A stretch of DNA of 34,940 nt from Planctomycetota bacterium (GTDB taxonomy: Bacteria > Planctomycetota > Planctomycetia > Pirellulales > Pirellulaceae): NCBI GenBank assembly GCA_027619595.1, contig JAQCHP010000045.1, positions 1 through 34,940 of the forward strand. Direction: 5' to 3'. Shown here piece after piece: positions 17,110 to 26,688 of this stretch (position 1 is its first letter; every line of letters begins with the position of its first letter). The notes beneath the pieces were generated by a model, which saw nothing but the letters and a program-made list of their open reading frames with translations, did not search any database and was not told where the DNA came from. The position numbers and the translations under genes were made by a program.

Positions 17110-18048
17110 GTGTTTCGAAATCTCAATAATCAGTGCCTGCGTGTTTCTGGGCGACAAAGCGAACTCATTGAACTTGCTCTGACGTACCGATTTAAAGGAC
17201 TTGACATCGATGTGGCTCAGTTCCACAAACATGCCATTGCCCGCGGGTTCGATCATGCTTACCGGTTCTTGCAGAGCGCTGAAATGCGTGTGGGCAGTTT
17301 CGCATTGCCCGTCCGTTGGGAAACCAATGAGTTTTACCAGGACGACCTCAAGGCCCTCCCAGGGATCGCCGAAACAGCTCAAAAAATAGGGGCTCCTGTA
17401 TGTGTCGCACATGTGCTCAAGACCGGAGCCGGTAAGCCCTATCATGAAAATTTTGAATTCCAAAGGTCGCGATTGTCGGAGATTGCCGATCAACTCGCGC
17501 CACACGGAATTCAACTCGGCATTAGCTTTACCTACGCCTCCCATAATGCGGACCCATCGCTCATCAATTCCGTGGACGCCCTAACAACCCTCGTGAAAAC
17601 GATTGTTGCTAAGAACGTCGGTGTCGTCGTTGATCTGTTCGAATGGCATTTTGGCGGTGGCAAGGCGTCGCATCTGACGGACCTCGGTGCCGAGCGAGTA
17701 GCCTTAGTCCGAGTCAACGATGCTGGCACCGACGCCACGACGAGCAATGCCTCGGCCGAAAAACACCGGAAGTTGGGCATGTCGACGGGAGTCATTGATG
17801 CTACCCAATGGGCAGATGCGCTGCGACAAATCGGTTACGATGGGCCGCTCACTCCTTTTCCGCATCCCGCTCAACTGCGTGGAATGACTCGCGATCGGAT
17901 CGTCAAGGCCGCCAGCGAGTCGCTCGACAAGATGCTGCGTGAATCGCTCGTCGTTGAACCGATCGAAACGGTCCCAGCCAACGGTCATCTTGACGACGAT
18001 ATTGATGAAGATGCAATCGCAGCCTTCGGTACCGAAGTGGTAGAGTAA
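17110..18048 (+). CDS. Sugar-phosphate isomerase/epimerase-like TIM-barrel protein
   Basis: A 312-residue protein resembling the xylose-isomerase-like TIM-barrel group (sugar phosphate isomerases/epimerases, AP endonuclease 2 fold). Supporting segments are FKGLDIDVAQFHKHA near the N-terminus, IGAPVCVAHVL, GIQLGISFTYA, NVGVVVDLFEWHFGGG, RVALVRVNDAG and IGYDGPLTPFPHPAQL, which follow the beta/alpha order with acidic and His residues at strand ends. The usual Glu and His metal ligands are only partly recognisable, so catalysis is not certain. I chose GTG 17110 because GGGGAG at 17098-17103 lies six bases upstream; TTG 17104 is an alternative. The last ~40 residues are acidic (DDDIDEDAIAAFG). No sugar pathway gene is adjacent. 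Confidence 0.72.
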   Translation: MFRNLNNQCLRVSGRQSELIELALTYRFKGLDIDVAQFHKHAIARGFDHAYRFLQSAEMRVGSFALPVRWETNEFYQDDLKALPGIAETAQKIGAPVCVAHVLKTGAGKPYHENFEFQRSRLSEIADQLAPHGIQLGISFTYASHNADPSLINSVDALTTLVKTIVAKNVGVVVDLFEWHFGGGKASHLTDLGAERVALVRVNDAGTDATTSNASAEKHRKLGMSTGVIDATQWADALRQIGYDGPLTPFPHPAQLRGMTRDRIVKAASESLDKMLRESLVVEPIETVPANGHLDDDIDEDAIAAFGTEVVE

Positions 18049-18117
18049 GAACACTTCGTCGCCAGACCGTACACCAACGATTCGCCACAGAAGATGTGCT
18101 GCAACGTCTTTTTGTGC

Positions 18118-21100
18118 CTAACGCTTTTTAATTTGCGATTGCGTAGCGGCCCGACCGGCAACGCGATGCGATGCTTGTGAAGAGCTGCTTAGATACGCCA
18201 CCAGTTCGTAGACCTCTTGCACGGTCAGCGAGTCCAGAAGTCCGCTTGGCATGACTGACGTCGTGCTGGGAACGATCTCTTCGACTTCTTCCCGCGGAAT
18301 CCGTACCTTTGTGCCGTCTGACTTGAGCACCACGTAGTCACGACGGCCACCTGAGCCAACGATCCCCGTATGTGACTTGCCAGACGCGTCTACCAAGGTC
18401 TTGGACACGTACTGATCGGAGATGGCACGGGAGGGCTCTAGAATCGACACGAGAAGATCGCGTTGCGTAAATCGCTGGGCGACTTGACTGAGATCGGGCC
18501 CCATCGACTCACCGCGGCTACCAAATCGGTGGCACTTGCCGCATTGCGCCTTTTCGAAAACGGCTGCGCCATGCTGTACATCCGCCGGCGTGGCAGGTGG
18601 ATGACTATTCAAATACGACAGCAACGAATCCAACGTGTGGTGTTGCGACGGAGTTGCCGTCGCCAGCGATGCCAACTGCGGGCCGCGTGGGTATTGTTGC
18701 ACGTACCACTGTCGCCATTTTGCTACGGCCTGCGGCAGTGACACGTCGGTGCCGCGGGGGGGAATGCTCTGCCATTTCTCCAGCAGCGCAATGGCCGCCT
18801 CAGCAGTTTCACCCGTATACTTCCCTACGACATCCACCACGTCGTGGTAATAACCAACTGAAGCCGCATCATTCGCCGCTGGTTTCTGCGCGACGGAGGA
18901 AAGCTGCTGCAGAACCTCGCGGCAAGTCGCTTCGTCCAGAACAGGCAAACTCCGCAACAGATAGGCCCAATTGGGCCCCTTGGCATTCTGAGCCAGCCCG
19001 ATCGCGATCGTCGGGCGACGTTCTACATCCCGATCATACGCATAACGTAGATATTCCATGGCACGATCGTCGGCACCTCGTGCTAGTACCGCCACAATTC
19101 CAGCTCGTAGTCGGTCCGCTGAAGGCCCTGGTACGTTGATCAATCGCCGATCGAGCACTTGCAGCTCTTGAATCTGTTCCAGTGACAGATCCGCCGGTAG
19201 CTCGTACAAGACCGCCAATGCGGCTTCAGGATAAATCGAACCACCTGCCAAAATGACTCGGTGCTCATCCGGGCTCAACAAAGAGGCCAGATCACGCCCA
19301 ATATTCTGAATGTACGGCGGCAACGACTGTTCTTCGTCATCGTCGCGATGGATCGCCCGCAGTAATTTAACTTTGTCTTCCGTGTTCCATGCGTCTCCTA
19401 ACAGACGAAGATGTGCTACCACATGCAACCGGTCGGCAGGCGATAGGTCACTGTCTAAGTATTTCAAGTACCGATTCTTAATCGACGCCTCGCGAAGGTA
19501 CGACAGAATTCGAATCAATTCCCGATTCATGTTCGGATTGTCCGCGGGAAATTCTTCCGCAATAATTTCACCCAAACGTGGCATGTCCTCTGCGGTTACG
19601 TTACCGCGAATCATTGCCACTTGGACCAACCTCATCATGTCCGTGAAATCTCGGTCACTTACGTATTCGTTCAGGAGTTCCGTCACGCGCGCAATGGCCT
19701 CAACTGAAAACTCTTTGTCGGGATCGACAATGAGCCGCGCCAGAGCCAATTGCAGGAATTCCCGGGGTACGTCGGTCTTGAGAATAAGCGGATACCAAGA
19801 ATCCGCGGGCAGGGTCTCTAGTTGGCGTCTCGCGCTCCAAGACTCGAACCGATCGACCGTCGAGAGTGATCGGATTAAGCCGTTGGTAGCAATCTTGTAG
19901 TTACCACGGCGCAGAGACTCCAACGCGCGACGACGAACATGTGCGTCTCCGTCCGCGACGAGTTCTACCAAGCGGTCCGCGATTGCATCGTCCGACTCCA
20001 ATTGTCCCAAGTGCGTGCAGGCAGCCGCTCGAACCGCTGGCTGCTTGTCGACGGACAATTCCAACAAGAACTCCTTCGAAAGCGGAGGTCCGTACCAACC
20101 CATGGTGCGCAGGGCAGAAACACGATCTGCTTCCGTGGCTTTCGTGTCCCGCACGAGCAACGGTAGTTCGGCGTTCCATTTGCCCCCGACCTGTTGTTTG
20201 ATCGCAGCGACCCGCTGCCGTGACCAAGCGCTCGACGGTTGCGGCTGCCGAATGGCCGACAACAGGGGCGTAACGTTGACCGGTTTCGTTTGCGGTCCAA
20301 TCCCCGCATAGCGCACACGATAGAGAAGCGTCTTAGTACCACGTCCTCCAGTAAACATGTACAGCCCACCATCGGGACCCACTTCGATATCCGTGGCATT
20401 CAGCGGCTTGCCCTTTAAAAACACCTCACTGGACGCTCGGTACGATGCGCCGTCAGGTTGCATCTTGATCGCCCATATGCGACCTTCCGACCAATCGCAG
20501 GAGAACATCACATTTTGATATTCCACCGGAAAATGATCGTGCTCGTAAAAGACTAAGCCTGCGGGTGACCCGCGATCGGTGTCGCAAATTCCTGGAACGC
20601 TATCGACATAATAGTCGGGCCATTTCGCCCATCCACTACGCCAGCCGAATTCAGCGCCCGGGATGACGTGATTTACGCGAGTTGGTCGATACCATGTTGT
20701 ACCGATATCGGATTCCATGTCGGCATCGTGCGTGAAAAGATCCCCTTTAGCGTTGAAAGCGAGATCGTACGGATTACGCAACCCTCCGGCAAACAGTTCA
20801 ACTTTCTTTCCTTCCGTGTCGGTCCGCACGACCATCCCGCCCGGTGCACGAACCCCCATTGCATGGCCGCTCGGGTCCTCGTAACGGGGCTGCACGAGGT
20901 CACCCTCGTAGTAGTTTTTATGAGGACTTGAGTCCGCATACCCAGCGGCGACACGGCAATGGTTGCCGAGCATGATATACAACAGACCATCGTGCCCGAG
21001 CACCAAACCATGTGCCCCATGCTCCAGCTTTTCTTGTTCAAATTTCACCAAACATTGCGCAACTTCCGCTGATCCATCTCGATCTAGGTCTTGCAGGCGA

Positions 21101-22140
21101 TAAAGACCTGCTCCTTGTTCGCCGATGGCCACTGCGAACACATCTCCGCTCAAGCAGAGCAACCCCTGGCAATTCTTGACTTTGTCACTATAGGTTCTCA
21201 CGGAGTCTACGACGCTGTCGCCATCTGCATCGTGAATCAGCAACAAAGGCCCTTCTTCTTGTGAGGCCACGATGTCACCAAACTCATTGAACGTCAGAGC
21301 GATAATCGAACCGGTCTGTGCATGGCAATCGATTTGTTCAACGATAAAGTCACGTGGCCGTTCGATGGCCGATTCAGGTACCGGGACAAAAGGACTTAAC
21401 TTAAGCACGGCGGCAGGGGGCGCAGTAACGCGACTGGTAGCTGAAGGTGTTGCGGACTGTGATGCATCTTGCGGTGCATCGCTTGCCTTGGTGACATCGT
21501 TCGCCGCGACCGACTCAGTTGCATCACTCGATTCGTCGGCTTCGTCATTCCCATCGTCGGGGGAACCGCCCGCAGTATCGTCACCCATGACGCGCGCCCG
21601 CGGCCAACGAAAGTCGTTGAACTGGGCGACTTGCCAGAGCGGCAACGGGCTCACGGAAGTACGCCAGGTGTGGTCGGTTCGTACCAAGCCATCTTTGGTG
21701 CCTTGCCGCACAACGATTTGTGCAGCCAACCCTGCGTAGGCATTTTCGCGGTTTGTGACGCGCACAGCCACAACATTGCGACCCGGTACAAGCCATGTAG
21801 AAATATCATGGCGGTCAAACCGTCGCCAAGCGTCACCGGTGGCCACCTTTTTTCCATTAATATACAGTTCATAGAAGTCGTCGGCTGCAATATCGATGTG
21901 CCCCGAGCCTGGCGTCGATGCCGTGAACGTCTTGCGAAAATAGACCGATCCCTTAGGGACGCGGCCTTGTTCGTGCTGCGGCGTCCAGATCCAAGTCGGA
22001 GAATCATCTGCGGCATACGATTCGGAGCTGCCGAACGATCCTAAGATACTGACCCAGGCGAACAAAACTCGAATACCCAACCTGCGCACCCGCCATCCAA
22101 CTGTGCCTTGCATGCCGGGAGATGCTAACGCTGTCAACAT
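18118..22140 (-). CDS. PVC-type membrane-bound dehydrogenase / HEAT repeat / c-type haem fusion protein
   Basis: A 1340-residue exported multidomain protein of a type common in planctomycetes and verrucomicrobia. A signal peptide (residues ~1-43) is followed by a beta-sandwich resembling the N-terminal carbohydrate-binding domain of some rhamnosidases (FRKTFTASTPGSGHIDIAADDFYELYINGKKV). A Ser/Thr/Asp-rich linker (~185-245) leads to a six-bladed propeller of the Pirellula/Verrucomicrobium dehydrogenase type (~255-640; GNHCRVA, GGLRNPYDLAFNAKGDLFTHDADME, CDWSEGRIWAI). HEAT-like helices span ~665-1000, and a C-terminal cytochrome c domain carries Cys1200-Gly-Lys-Cys-His1204 and a likely Met ligand in SVMPSGLLDSL. 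ATG 22140 follows AAGG by eight bases. It probably oxidises a sugar or sugar alcohol and passes electrons to its haem in the periplasm (inference). No partner gene is adjacent. Confidence 0.85.
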   Translation of the reverse strand: MLTALASPGMQGTVGWRVRRLGIRVLFAWVSILGSFGSSESYAADDSPTWIWTPQHEQGRVPKGSVYFRKTFTASTPGSGHIDIAADDFYELYINGKKVATGDAWRRFDRHDISTWLVPGRNVVAVRVTNRENAYAGLAAQIVVRQGTKDGLVRTDHTWRTSVSPLPLWQVAQFNDFRWPRARVMGDDTAGGSPDDGNDEADESSDATESVAANDVTKASDAPQDASQSATPSATSRVTAPPAAVLKLSPFVPVPESAIERPRDFIVEQIDCHAQTGSIIALTFNEFGDIVASQEEGPLLLIHDADGDSVVDSVRTYSDKVKNCQGLLCLSGDVFAVAIGEQGAGLYRLQDLDRDGSAEVAQCLVKFEQEKLEHGAHGLVLGHDGLLYIMLGNHCRVAAGYADSSPHKNYYEGDLVQPRYEDPSGHAMGVRAPGGMVVRTDTEGKKVELFAGGLRNPYDLAFNAKGDLFTHDADMESDIGTTWYRPTRVNHVIPGAEFGWRSGWAKWPDYYVDSVPGICDTDRGSPAGLVFYEHDHFPVEYQNVMFSCDWSEGRIWAIKMQPDGASYRASSEVFLKGKPLNATDIEVGPDGGLYMFTGGRGTKTLLYRVRYAGIGPQTKPVNVTPLLSAIRQPQPSSAWSRQRVAAIKQQVGGKWNAELPLLVRDTKATEADRVSALRTMGWYGPPLSKEFLLELSVDKQPAVRAAACTHLGQLESDDAIADRLVELVADGDAHVRRRALESLRRGNYKIATNGLIRSLSTVDRFESWSARRQLETLPADSWYPLILKTDVPREFLQLALARLIVDPDKEFSVEAIARVTELLNEYVSDRDFTDMMRLVQVAMIRGNVTAEDMPRLGEIIAEEFPADNPNMNRELIRILSYLREASIKNRYLKYLDSDLSPADRLHVVAHLRLLGDAWNTEDKVKLLRAIHRDDDEEQSLPPYIQNIGRDLASLLSPDEHRVILAGGSIYPEAALAVLYELPADLSLEQIQELQVLDRRLINVPGPSADRLRAGIVAVLARGADDRAMEYLRYAYDRDVERRPTIAIGLAQNAKGPNWAYLLRSLPVLDEATCREVLQQLSSVAQKPAANDAASVGYYHDVVDVVGKYTGETAEAAIALLEKWQSIPPRGTDVSLPQAVAKWRQWYVQQYPRGPQLASLATATPSQHHTLDSLLSYLNSHPPATPADVQHGAAVFEKAQCGKCHRFGSRGESMGPDLSQVAQRFTQRDLLVSILEPSRAISDQYVSKTLVDASGKSHTGIVGSGGRRDYVVLKSDGTKVRIPREEVEEIVPSTTSVMPSGLLDSLTVQEVYELVAYLSSSSQASHRVAGRAATQSQIKKR

Positions 22141-22362
22141 AATTGCGACCTTTAGTTGGCTTTCCTGTTCGACAACCGGTGTACATGCAACTCAGCACAC
22201 AACACACCCAATTTGGTTGGATGCGAGCACCATTTCGTCGACCGAATAGACTTGCGCGAGAGAGTACCGGCAAGTCGACCGCCCAATCAAGAGAGGTTTT
22301 CGGCAACGCCAGCTGATGGACAGCACGTCATCTGATAGCAAGTACTGGCGACTTACGCTCGC

Positions 22363-24261
22363 CTAGTGCTTTTCGCGGATAAATTGGGACGCGTAGCTGC
22401 GTACCTTCTTTCCGTTCAGGACGTGTACCGTCTTAAGTCGTTCAATGGTCGACTCACTAAATTGGGATAGGGGCACATGCACCCATTTCTTGCCAAATCG
22501 GCGGGCCAACGCTCGCCAGCCGGCACCCGGCGGCAGCGACGACAGTAGGGCGATATTCTTGCTGGCGCTGTGCATGCAAGCGGCAGCAAGCAATCTCTCT
22601 TCCAAGGTCTCCGTAAAATCTAGGCGAGGGTCGAACCAAATGTCTGGCACCAGTATTGGCGGGAACAAGAACATAGCACCGCCGTAATTCGCCATACCGA
22701 TGCCGGGCCCGATCATCTCTGCACGGTAGTTGGTCGCGAAAAAGGATAGCGTGGACTCATTTTGATGTTCTGCATACCAGGTCGACCGCCACGGATAATC
22801 GCGCGGATCGGCCGGCGAATCGAACAACATGACGACGGCATTCAGGTGGCCGCGACTCGGCGGCATTACCTTGACGTAGATATCACCTGTGTGCCAATTG
22901 CGCAGCGTGTCACGAATATCAATGCCGTCTTTCACACTGGTGGTGAACTTTTCCGTCCGAGCAAGATCAGTCCCCAAGATCGCTTTGGCACGATCGGCTA
23001 CGTGCGTGCGAAAATTTTCGATCAACTTGTCTTCGGGTGGCCAACTGCATTGTGACTGTGGATTCCAGCTGACTTGCCATCGTTTCTGGTCGTCTCGCGG
23101 CGGTCGCCGCTGGAGTGTACTGCGTCGCCATTCTACTGGTGGACCTGGCAGTCGATTTACAAGACGCGCAACACTACCGTCGGCGAATCTGCCTTTTCGC
23201 ACACCTAGCTCCATCGCTGGAATGTCTAAGGGAATGGCTAGTGGGTATTCGCGTGCTGTTTCAGCGACCGACAGCGCAAACCCGTCACCGACGACCTGCC
23301 GGGCCGCAGTAATGAGGGTATACAGATCGGGACTCATTCGTCGTTCGATCAGACTTAGATTCCGCGCGTAGCGTAAGCAAGACGAAAGCCTCATCGGTGT
23401 CACAGACAAAGCGCGTCGCCGGTATTCTCTCTTATAGTCGGCTCTGGCCGCAATCAACAATTCTTTGACGCCGTCAATTGTCAGATTCTCGTCGCATGAT
23501 AGATCTGCCCGAGCTTGTTCATACAGTGACGTTACGAAGGGGAACTCCCCCAACAGAAAGTACAAGGACGCCAGTGTCGGTTGATGCAATTCCGGAGATT
23601 CGACCGAATCGGCTACGGGCAGAGTGACTTTCGGCAGTGTGGACGAATTCAGCATCTGGTACGCTTCGCGCACGTAGGGCCATTCACACATCGAACAGAC
23701 AAACAGGATGCTCCGATACCTTTGTTGCAGCTCGCTCAACTCGTTAGCCATGTGCAGAACTCGCATCCGAGTTTGTTCCAACTGCGGCCGCCGCATGCTC
23801 GGCAGAATCGCGGCCGCAAAGCGAGCTAATGAAGTTGCCTTGAGCGCATAAGGATCGGGAGAAACAAACTCTTCGGGTCGAAACTGATCGGTTTCCAAAT
23901 CGACGAAACGAATAGGCAAACGTTCGCCCAAAGCGGTGCGGATCGCCGCAATCACACTTTGGCAGGGGTCGATCGGAACAAAGCTGGCTTCGGCCGCAGG
24001 TCCAAACTCGTCCTGGCCGGCGAACTCGCCCACACTTGCCCACCGAGTGCGTTGTACAACAATTGTGGGCGTCGGTAAAAGACCGATGGCTTCGGTGACC
24101 AACGGCTGGAAGGAAGCAGGAAGTGCCACCGCCAAGCAATCAAAGCGGTGGGAGAGCATAAGATGCCGAACTGCCAGCGAGCAATCGCCACTACCGTGAA
24201 CGATCGGCGCCGCGATGATATGTGGCCCGATGCGAAGAATTTCGAGATCCGATTCCGACAT
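22363..24261 (-). CDS. Protein of unknown function, ChaN/DUF5682-like N-terminus, partner of the AAA+ gene
   Basis: A 632-residue, probably cytosolic protein without a signal peptide or membrane segment. The first ~60 residues (IAAPIVHGSGDCSLAVRHLM, then FDCLAVALPASFQPLV) follow the pattern of the ChaN/TIKI-like DUF5682 group, in which a strand ends in a conserved His and the next strand in an acidic residue; here the His is kept and the acidic Glu is not. RSILFVCSMCEWPYVREAY (about 185-205) matches the later 'VCGxxHA' strand, again with the His replaced. The C-terminal part (~420-632: NWHTGDIYVKVMPPSRGHLN, AEMIGPGIGMANYGGAMFLFP) is unknown to me. It starts 16 bases after the AAA+ stop, so the pair is surely co-transcribed. 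DUF5682 genes often accompany MoxR ATPases, which supports the reading. It may have lost hydrolase activity (inference). Confidence 0.55.
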   Translation of the reverse strand: MSESDLEILRIGPHIIAAPIVHGSGDCSLAVRHLMLSHRFDCLAVALPASFQPLVTEAIGLLPTPTIVVQRTRWASVGEFAGQDEFGPAAEASFVPIDPCQSVIAAIRTALGERLPIRFVDLETDQFRPEEFVSPDPYALKATSLARFAAAILPSMRRPQLEQTRMRVLHMANELSELQQRYRSILFVCSMCEWPYVREAYQMLNSSTLPKVTLPVADSVESPELHQPTLASLYFLLGEFPFVTSLYEQARADLSCDENLTIDGVKELLIAARADYKREYRRRALSVTPMRLSSCLRYARNLSLIERRMSPDLYTLITAARQVVGDGFALSVAETAREYPLAIPLDIPAMELGVRKGRFADGSVARLVNRLPGPPVEWRRSTLQRRPPRDDQKRWQVSWNPQSQCSWPPEDKLIENFRTHVADRAKAILGTDLARTEKFTTSVKDGIDIRDTLRNWHTGDIYVKVMPPSRGHLNAVVMLFDSPADPRDYPWRSTWYAEHQNESTLSFFATNYRAEMIGPGIGMANYGGAMFLFPPILVPDIWFDPRLDFTETLEERLLAAACMHSASKNIALLSSLPPGAGWRALARRFGKKWVHVPLSQFSESTIERLKTVHVLNGKKVRSYASQFIREKH

Positions 24262-24277
24262 ACGTTACCATTCCGCT

Positions 24278-25336
24278 CTAGTGGCGACCACTGTCGTCGA
24301 ATTCATCCTCGTCCTCATCCCAGTCCCCTTCGATATCATCGTCGTCGATATCCTCGTCGCCGGCAAAATCGGGATGCAACGGGTCATTGGTGTCGTAGAA
24401 CAAATCGCCTAGTCCCAATGGTACCGATTCACCGCCCAGGGTTCTTTGACGACGTTCGGCCTGCGACTGCAGATCCAGCGCTTCAGGACCTAGACAAGCA
24501 CATAAGGCTTCCTGCCACGTTGCATCATTGTTGACAGGATGATCGGGAAATTGGCGCAAGCGTTTCATGGCGTAGCGCAAAATGTGGATTCCATCACGAG
24601 GTGAGTAATCCAACTTCAGTGAATGTGCTCGCTGTAGAAAATCTACAGTCAACGACAACATATCAAGTTCAGCGAACGGCAAATGGTACTTGAGGATCTC
24701 CATTTCTTCGTGCTTTTGCGGGAAGCCAACCGTCAGAGTCGGCTGTAAGCGACTCATGATGTAGTCGGGAATCTCGTAGGTCGACTCGTCTTGATTCATC
24801 GTCACGGCACAACGGAAATTGGCGTGAGCCGGAATGGAGATCCCGGCGACGATCGATTCGACATAACGTCGATGGTCGAGCAGTGGCGCCAAGCTGGCCC
24901 AAGACTTTTCGTTCATACGATTGCCTTCGTCCAGGAGACAAATACCACCGCGAATCATGGCAGTTACAAGGGGCGACGCGTGATAAGCAATTCGTCCATT
25001 CTCCGCCAAGACGGGGGTCACCAACAAATCTTCGGGCCGCGTATCCGCCGTGCACTGGTAAATATAAATCGACTGCCCCAAAGCGCGCGCAGCGGCCATA
25101 CCCAGCGCCGTCTTGCCGATTCCAGGTGGACCTACCAGCCTTGGAGCGAGTGGCAGATCACTCTTGTCTACCACCAGCCAACAAGCCAACAATTGCTGCA
25201 GTACTTCCTGTTGTCCTATCCATTCACCCGGTACTTCGTGAGGGTTCGCGAGCCGCAGACACACGCCATCGATGATCTTCATATGGCCGGCAGCGGCGGT
25301 CGCGTCCGTATCGGCGTTCTCTGGATTGCCTGTCAT
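24278..25336 (-). CDS. MoxR-type AAA+ ATPase with acidic C-terminal tail
   Basis: A 352-residue AAA+ ATPase of the MoxR/CbbQ/NorQ kind, which remodel or load cofactors into partner proteins. Walker A is GPPGIGKT (69-76), Walker B is [10 protein letters not shown] with Asp136-Glu137, sensor 1 is Asn181 in AVTMNQDE, and an arginine-finger-like Arg196 lies in [22 protein letters not shown] and the helical lid follow. Residues ~320-352 are extremely acidic ([20 protein letters not shown]), unusual for MoxR proteins and perhaps a docking tail. MoxR ATPases normally pair with vWA proteins; no vWA gene is in the window, and the neighbour is instead the ChaN-like protein. Start ATG 25336 has AGGG upstream; ATG at residue 19 ([11 protein letters not shown]) is an alternative. 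Confidence 0.85.
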   Translation of the reverse strand: MTGNPENADTDATAAAGHMKIIDGVCLRLANPHEVPGEWIGQQEVLQQLLACWLVVDKSDLPLAPRLVGPPGIGKTALGMAAARALGQSIYIYQCTADTRPEDLLVTPVLAENGRIAYHASPLVTAMIRGGICLLDEGNRMNEKSWASLAPLLDHRRYVESIVAGISIPAHANFRCAVTMNQDESTYEIPDYIMSRLQPTLTVGFPQKHEEMEILKYHLPFAELDMLSLTVDFLQRAHSLKLDYSPRDGIHILRYAMKRLRQFPDHPVNNDATWQEALCACLGPEALDLQSQAERRQRTLGGESVPLGLGDLFYDTNDPLHPDFAGDEDIDDDDIEGDWDEDEDEFDDSGRH

Positions 25337-25347
25337 GTGGCCCTGCT

Positions 25348-25512
25348 TTACGTCGCCAATAGAAACGGTCCGAAAGGGCTAACTTTAGCACATTTCCGCT
25401 CTGTCTGGGCAAACCTCCGACCTACGGCAGATGTACTGATCGAACGGATAACGGCGAATGATTCGCCTGAGTGGTCCCCCGGGCACGCGTCGGTTCGCCC
25501 CGGCGCAATCAT
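25348..25512 (-). CDS. Possible 54-residue ORF leading the AAA+ operon
   Basis: The ATG at 25512 is preceded by TTAAGGAGAAGG, the strongest Shine-Dalgarno-like site in this neighbourhood, and the frame ends 11 bases before the AAA+ start. The product ([20 protein letters not shown] at the N-terminus) has no recognisable domain, signal or membrane helix. It could be a short gene or a translated leader that feeds ribosomes to the AAA+ gene. Amino acid make-up is unremarkable, so coding status is open. Confidence 0.3.
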   Translation of the reverse strand: MIAPGRTDACPGDHSGESFAVIRSISTSAVGRRFAQTERKCAKVSPFGPFLLAT

Positions 25513-25604
25513 CCTTCTCCTTAAATTTAACGCGAGTTGCGGCAAGTTCCTGGTGAATATCCGGCAAAATCGGTCCTAGCCCTGAATTGCAAGCCAGAAT
25601 TGCA

Positions 25605-26570
25605 ATGGAAGGATCCGCCCCCCTTTTTCAATACCATCAGACCGCTGGGTATACGCCGATGACCGCAGAAAGTTTGGCCATGAAGTGGACAGCCGTTCCT
25701 GAATCGCCGGGCGTTCCCGACCCAACAACAACGAATGCAAGCCAAGAAATCGTTACTGCACGTTGTATTGAGGAACGATGTATTGAGGAACGATTCAAAG
25801 AACTCGAACTCTTGACTGCGGAACTTAATCGCTTAGATGGCTACGAAGTGGATGAAAAACTGCCATTTGCCGTCCCGACCGATTTTTGTCTATCGATTGT
25901 CATACCGGTATTCAATGAGTCGACAACGATTCAGCGAATTTTGGCTCGAGTGCGTTCCCTTCCTCTGCGCAAGGAAATCATTGTTGTTGACGACGGCAGC
26001 CAAGATGGAACACGCGATTTACTCAAGACGTTCGCGGATCTTCCCGACTTGCGGGTCCTCTTGCAGCCGAAGAATCAAGGAAAAGGGGCCGCTGTCCGCA
26101 CTGGATTGCAGGCAGCGCGCGGGAATATTGTCGTCGTTCAGGACGCCGACTTGGAATATGACCCGCGCGACATCCTCACCTTGCTCGAGCCAATTCTACT
26201 GGGCGATGTGGATGTGGTTTACGGATCACGATTCTTGAACGATACGTTCTACAAGAATTCCTCACCAGTCCATCGGTGGGGAAATCGCATGCTGACGGTA
26301 CTCTCGAATTGTTGTACCGGACTTCGACTCACCGACATGGAAACCTGCTATAAGGTAATCCGCCGTGATAAATTGGACGGAATCGCACTACGGCAGGACC
26401 GTTTCGGATTCGAACCGGAGATTACGGCGAAACTCGCACGAAAAGGTTGCCGCATTGCCGAACTGCCGGTCCATTATGAAGCGCGGGATTGGTCGGATGG
26501 AAAAAAAATCGGGGTCTGGGACGGCATCAAAGCCGTCTATTGCATCCTGCGCTATGCAATGTGCGACTAG
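25605..26570 (+). CDS. Family 2 glycosyltransferase, dolichol-phosphate mannose synthase-like
   Basis: About 321 residues. The catalytic GT-A domain starts near residue 100 with LSIVIPVFNESTTIQRILARV, the nucleotide-binding EIIVVDDGSQDGTRDLL, the NQGKGAAVRTGLQAARG segment and the metal-binding QDADLEYDPRDI. The acceptor region VYGSRFLN...HRWGNRMLTVLSN and DMETCYKVIRRD resembles bacterial DPM1-like enzymes that transfer a sugar to a polyprenyl phosphate. No C-terminal membrane helices are present, so it is the soluble type. The start is uncertain: ATG 25605 has no ribosome binding site, and ATGs at 25659 and 25680 are alternatives within the poorly conserved leader. A 15-bp tandem duplication in the leader repeats CIEER. 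Acceptor and donor unknown. Confidence 0.85.
   Translation: MEGSAPLFQYHQTAGYTPMTAESLAMKWTAVPESPGVPDPTTTNASQEIVTARCIEERCIEERFKELELLTAELNRLDGYEVDEKLPFAVPTDFCLSIVIPVFNESTTIQRILARVRSLPLRKEIIVVDDGSQDGTRDLLKTFADLPDLRVLLQPKNQGKGAAVRTGLQAARGNIVVVQDADLEYDPRDILTLLEPILLGDVDVVYGSRFLNDTFYKNSSPVHRWGNRMLTVLSNCCTGLRLTDMETCYKVIRRDKLDGIALRQDRFGFEPEITAKLARKGCRIAELPVHYEARDWSDGKKIGVWDGIKAVYCILRYAMCD
25764..25793 (+). repeat. 15-bp perfect tandem duplication inside the glycosyltransferase leader
   Basis: TGTATTGAGGAACGA occurs twice in direct succession and in frame, encoding CIEER twice in a charged, probably helical, leader segment. It does not disturb the reading frame and looks recent. Confidence 0.8.
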
Positions 26571-26688
26571 GTGCAGGAAAGATTTTCCCAACCCGTGCGA
26601 AAACCTTTCGCACCATGAAGGCCTTCGAATCGGCTGAACCCTCTCGAAATGGCGGTATTTGCTAGCTCTTCGTGCCATGACAGCGTAA

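Noticed and set aside
16590-17129. Plus-strand frames running through ssrA and the gap after it (including the open frame from 16693)
   Set aside because: They overlap a well-supported tmRNA, read as Pro/Arg/Ser-rich sequence without a domain, and the isomerase-like protein has a better start at 17110.
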